Source: UBA1926 sp036732005
GTDB lineage: Bacteria > Planctomycetota > Phycisphaerae > Phycisphaerales > UBA1924
Reading direction: 5' to 3'
Length of the DNA: 64,000 nt
Assembly (NCBI GenBank): GCA_036732005.1
Contig: DAINDF010000013.1
Location: 1 to 64,000 of the forward strand
Below the pieces are notes generated by a model. It was not told the DNA's origin and searched no databases. It saw nothing but the letters and a program-made list of their open reading frames with translations. The translations under genes and the position numbers were made by a program. This document shows positions 61,013-64,000 of the stretch, piece by piece (within the stretch, counting starts at the first letter, position 1; each line of letters starts with the position of its first letter).

Positions 61013-63574
61013 ATGACCGACCCCGAGAGGACAGCGCGAGCGGAGGCCCCCCTGCCGTTGAGCGTGGTCACGGTCTGCCGGGACAGCGAGTCGACCATCG
61101 GCCCGGTGCTGGAGAGCGTGCGGGGGCTGGCGTCGGAGATCATCGCCGTCGATTCCGGGTCGAAGGATGGGACCATCGACCTGTGCCGGGCGCATGGGGC
61201 GGTGGTCCTGCGGCGGCAGTGGGTTGGGTTCGTCAAGACCAAGCAGATCGCGCTCGAGGCGGCGGGGCAGGCGTGGGTGCTCCACCTGGACAGCGACGAG
61301 CCGGTGATGCCCGACCTGGCCGCGGCGATCCGGGCCCTTGTCGAGTCGGGCGCGGCCGGGGTCGTGGGGGCGCGGGTGAGGCGGGTGGTCTGGTACCGGG
61401 GCGAGCCGCTGCGGCACGCGTGGCAGCCGGAGTGGCGGCTCCGGCTGGTGCGGCGGGAGCTTGTCGGGCGGGGGCTGGCGAGATGGGGCGGGGTGGACCC
61501 GCACGACCAGTTGCTGGTGGACGCCTCGGCGGGGCGGGTGGTGGACCTCGACGGCGTGCTGCGGCACGACTCGTTTGTGTCGTTCGCGCACCACCTGTCC
61601 AAGCAGGTGGGGCACGCGCGGACGGCCGCCGAGGCGCTGCACGGGAAGGGCGTCCGGACGAGCCCGGCCAGGTTGGCGCTGAACCCCGTTGGGGCGTTCC
61701 TGAAGCAGATCGTGGTCAAGGGGGCGTGGCGCGACGGCCCCGCCGGGTGGCTGGCGGCGGGCACGACCGCGGCCGGGACGCTGATGAAGCACATGATGCT
61801 GATGGAGAAGGGCCTCGGGGCTGGGCCGGCCGGCGCCTATGGTTTGTCCTCCGGGAGTTCGCCCGATTCGGGCGTTCCCACTCACGAACGCGGGCCGGGC
61901 CGATCGGGCCTGGCCGCGCAGCAGGCCGCAATGGTCGGGAACACACCAGTGAGCGATGAGTCTGTCGAACATGCGTCGGGCCCCGAGGAGGGCCGGGCTT
62001 CGGGCGAGATCGAGGCCAAGGGTGGCGAGGGCGAGGGCCCGGCGAAGAAGAAGCGTCGTCGTCGTCGTCGTCGCGGCAAGGGCGAGGGGCGTGGGCCCGA
62101 ATCGGGCGGCGCCCCCGCGGAGGGCCCGGAGGCGGACGGGGATATCGGCGAGGACGACCAGCCCGAGGAGGCGCACCGCCTGCGGACGGTCAAGCCCCTG
62201 AGCGAGGAGGCCCAGAAGCATGTCTTCAACATGGAGAAGTCCTTCGCGGACCTTGGGCTCAACGAGCCTCTCCAGCGGGCCCTCGCGGAGGCGGGCTGGA
62301 CGAACCCGACGAAGATCCAGGGGGCGCTGATCCCGCTGGCGCTGTCGGGCAAGGATGTGCTGGGGCAGGCCAAGACGGGGAGCGGGAAGACGGCGTCGTT
62401 CGGGCTTCCGCTGCTGCACCGCGCGGAGCGGGGCGTGCCGGTGCAGGCGTTGATCCTGGCGCCGACGCGCGAGCTGGCGGTGCAGATCCGCGACGACCTG
62501 ACCGAGCTGGGGCGGCACACGGGGCTCACGGCGTGCGCGATCTACGGCGGGCAGAAGATCAGCGTGCAGGCGGACCGCCTGAAGCGGGGCCCCGAGATCA
62601 TCGTGGGCACCCCGGGGCGTGTGCTCGACATGATCGAGCGGCGGTTCCTCCGGCTGGAGAATGTCCGCTTCAGCGTGCTCGACGAGGTCGACCGGATGTT
62701 CGACATCGGGTTCCGCGACGACATCAAGCGGATCCTCGACATGCTCCCCAAGCAGCGGCAGACGATCTTCGTCTCGGCCACGCTCTCGGACGAGATCGAG
62801 CGGCTGGCGCGGCGGCATATGAACGACCCGGAGCGGCTGATCGTCACCTCGGGCTCACTCACGGTGGAGATGGTCAAGCAGCACCACATCCCCGTGCAGC
62901 CCTGGGACAAGAAGCGGATGCTGGCGCATGTGCTGACCCACGAGGAGCCCGATCTGACGCTGGTGTTCTGCCGGATGAAGCGGACGGTCGACGATGTGGT
63001 CAAGTACCTCCAGAAGAAGAACATCGAGGCGCACGCGTTGCACGGCGACATGAGCCAGGGCAAGCGGAACCAGACGATGACCAAGTTCCGGCACGGGGTG
63101 CTGAGCGTGCTGGTCGCGTCGGACCTGGCCTCGCGGGGTCTGGATGTCGAGGGCATCACGCATGTGGTGAACTTCGACCTGCCGGACGACCCGGACATCT
63201 ATGTGCACCGGATCGGGCGGACCGCCCGGGCGGGGCGCGAGGGCGTGGCGTGGAGCCTGGTGACCCCCGCGCAGGGCTCGCTGCTGACGCAGATCGAGAT
63301 GCTGATCAACGCGGAGATCCCGGAGCGGGCCTACCCCGACTTCCAGCCCCGCGAGCAGCCCGAGGACTGGAAGCCCGAGCCCACGGGGGGCAGGCCCATC
63401 GCGGAGGTCACGGGCGTCGCGCCGCCGAAGAACCGGCTCGACGAATCGGCGCCGCTGCCCTCGGAGGCCGAGCTCTCCGAGGCCGAGCGTGCGGCGAAGT
63501 TCCCCGGCGGGGTCGTGCCCTCGAAGATGCCCCCGAAGCGGCTGCGCGGCAAGGTGCGCACCAAGGGGCGGTGA
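61013..63574 (+). CDS. Uninterrupted frame: GT2 glycosyltransferase joined to a DEAD-box RNA helicase
   Basis: 853 residues from the ATG at 61013 (GGAGG upstream), with no stop between the two halves. Residues 1-270 are a family 2 glycosyltransferase of WaaE type (LSVVTVCRDSESTI; AVDSGSKDGT; LHLDSDEPV), as in lipopolysaccharide core synthesis. Residues 280-400 are low complexity with KKKRRRRRRRGKG. From 410 it is a DEAD-box helicase: AKTGSGKT, APTRELA, LDEVD (Val in place of Ala), VSATL, HRIGRTARAG. Translation of the helicase alone from the ATG at 61931 or GTG at 61949 is plausible, and a hairpin at 61860 sits in the linker. It may be two genes whose frames happen to join. Confidence 0.7.
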   Translation: MTDPERTARAEAPLPLSVVTVCRDSESTIGPVLESVRGLASEIIAVDSGSKDGTIDLCRAHGAVVLRRQWVGFVKTKQIALEAAGQAWVLHLDSDEPVMPDLAAAIRALVESGAAGVVGARVRRVVWYRGEPLRHAWQPEWRLRLVRRELVGRGLARWGGVDPHDQLLVDASAGRVVDLDGVLRHDSFVSFAHHLSKQVGHARTAAEALHGKGVRTSPARLALNPVGAFLKQIVVKGAWRDGPAGWLAAGTTAAGTLMKHMMLMEKGLGAGPAGAYGLSSGSSPDSGVPTHERGPGRSGLAAQQAAMVGNTPVSDESVEHASGPEEGRASGEIEAKGGEGEGPAKKKRRRRRRRGKGEGRGPESGGAPAEGPEADGDIGEDDQPEEAHRLRTVKPLSEEAQKHVFNMEKSFADLGLNEPLQRALAEAGWTNPTKIQGALIPLALSGKDVLGQAKTGSGKTASFGLPLLHRAERGVPVQALILAPTRELAVQIRDDLTELGRHTGLTACAIYGGQKISVQADRLKRGPEIIVGTPGRVLDMIERRFLRLENVRFSVLDEVDRMFDIGFRDDIKRILDMLPKQRQTIFVSATLSDEIERLARRHMNDPERLIVTSGSLTVEMVKQHHIPVQPWDKKRMLAHVLTHEEPDLTLVFCRMKRTVDDVVKYLQKKNIEAHALHGDMSQGKRNQTMTKFRHGVLSVLVASDLASRGLDVEGITHVVNFDLPDDPDIYVHRIGRTARAGREGVAWSLVTPAQGSLLTQIEMLINAEIPERAYPDFQPREQPEDWKPEPTGGRPIAEVTGVAPPKNRLDESAPLPSEAELSEAERAAKFPGGVVPSKMPPKRLRGKVRTKGR
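61860..61874 (+). other. Hairpin in the glycosyltransferase-helicase linker
   Basis: CGCCCG and CGGGCG form a perfect 6-bp stem around ATT, followed by only TT. If the two halves are separate genes this could be a remnant terminator or leader element; it lacks a proper T tract. Confidence 0.35.
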
Positions 63575-63670
63575 CCCGCGGGCCCGGGCTCGCCGGGGCG
63601 GCATCATGACCGGGACCGCGCGTGGGGCGCGTCTGGACGAAGGGGATCCCTCGCGCTGCGTCGGCGGCCT

Positions 63671-64000
63671 TCAGTCGGAGGCCCGCTCGGTCTTCCGCCA
63701 GGCCCAGTTGTCATCGCGAGCAACGCTGTAGCCGGCCGGACGCACAACCTCCGCGCTCGGGATGTCAACCTGCGAGACCGGTACGGTGTAGCCGGGGGAT
63801 GCGAGGGCCGCGCCGGGGCTGTCGGCGGCCGGGCTGCGCGGCACCCCTGCGGCATACGAGACGCCACTCACATAGGACGGCGACGGAGCGGACCAGCTGG
63901 AAACGGCCACTCGGGTTGTTCCTGTGCCGCCGGAACGCACCGTGCTTGTGCTGTGGCTGGCGAACGCCCGGGGTTGTGCGGCGGGCTGCCGAGGCGTGGC
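63671..64000 (-). CDS. C-terminal end of a Ser/Pro/Ala-rich protein (start outside window)
   Basis: The frame is open from the right edge of the window to the stop at 63671, so at least 109 residues of a longer protein are seen. The sequence is Ser, Pro, Ala and Val-rich (PSPSYVSGVSYAAGVPRSPA) and ends in a charged tail (ARDDNWAWRKTERASD). It looks like an exported or surface linker region; no domain is recognisable. Confidence 0.5.
   Translation of the reverse strand, partial: ATPRQPAAQPRAFASHSTSTVRSGGTGTTRVAVSSWSAPSPSYVSGVSYAAGVPRSPAADSPGAALASPGYTVPVSQVDIPSAEVVRPAGYSVARDDNWAWRKTERASD

Noticed and set aside
59185..61959. 924-codon + strand open frame
   Set aside because: It is antisense to the methyltransferase and kinase-like genes, then out of frame with the glycosyltransferase. 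It is Gly/Ala/Val/Arg-rich without motifs.

Overview
The window is very GC-rich bacterial chromosome (roughly 70% by eye), densely packed, with many 1-4 bp stop/start overlaps and no rRNA, tRNA, CRISPR, phage or insertion sequence that I could find. The gene set points to Planctomycetota, most likely class Phycisphaerae. The reasons are exported enzymes ending in a paired, Cys-bounded dockerin-like tail, a TPR-sulfotransferase, a TIGR03790-type exported protein with EF-hand repeats, an ECF sigma/anti-sigma operon, a Rho with a long Gly/Lys-rich N-terminal extension, and a dnaA not linked to dnaN/recF. This assignment is inference from gene content.

Layout. 0-5.1 kb: a truncated membrane protein, an exported YHS-like protein, a YhaM-like OB/HD protein and a di-haem peroxidase with a dockerin tail. 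5.3-13.7 kb: prmC, a TPR-sulfotransferase, a PAS-GAF-receiver signalling protein and a Gld-like ABC exporter (ATPase, permease, GldG-like). 13.8-25.3 kb, all on the minus strand: a DUF444 protein, a flippase-like membrane operon, rho, coaE/PH-domain/hpt, a Cys-rich exported protein behind an 18-base homopolymer, and ppa. 25.4-34.3 kb: SCO, a GHL10-like lipoprotein, a GlmU-like hexapeptide protein, lysS, an Rrf2 regulator with its own dyad, MoxR and a cupin. 34.5-41.5 kb: ECF sigma/anti-sigma/PDZ operon, tatC-tadA-mutM, then dnaA beside a candidate origin. 41.7-50.4 kb: an RNase Z-like hydrolase, a VTT membrane protein, a flavin-dependent halogenase, a class V aminotransferase, folC-pdxJ and a small membrane protein. 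50.5-57.4 kb: exported enzymes with dockerin-type tails (vanadium haloperoxidase, subtilase, TIGR03790 protein), plus STAS and DUF167 proteins. 57.5-64 kb: a less GC-rich protease/small-membrane-protein pair, an orphan DNA methyltransferase, a sugar-kinase-like protein, and an uninterrupted glycosyltransferase-DEAD-box helicase frame.

The strongest unexpected signal is compositional. The tetranucleotide ACGT is almost absent: I found one copy in 64 kb, where over 150 would be expected at this GC content. ATGT and ACAT take its place, so Asp, Asn, His and Tyr codons switch from NAC to NAT when the next codon starts with GT. Second, C exceeds G on the + strand at the left of the window and G exceeds C at the right. 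The change falls in the broad region around dnaA, as expected of a replication origin. Other items worth attention are the poly-C tract at the start of a secreted Cys-rich protein, the GT2-helicase frame fusion, the shared dockerin-like tails, two unrelated halogenation enzymes, a heptad repeat upstream of hpt, and proteins with altered catalytic motifs (QD for HD, DEVD for DEAD, an H-box without His).
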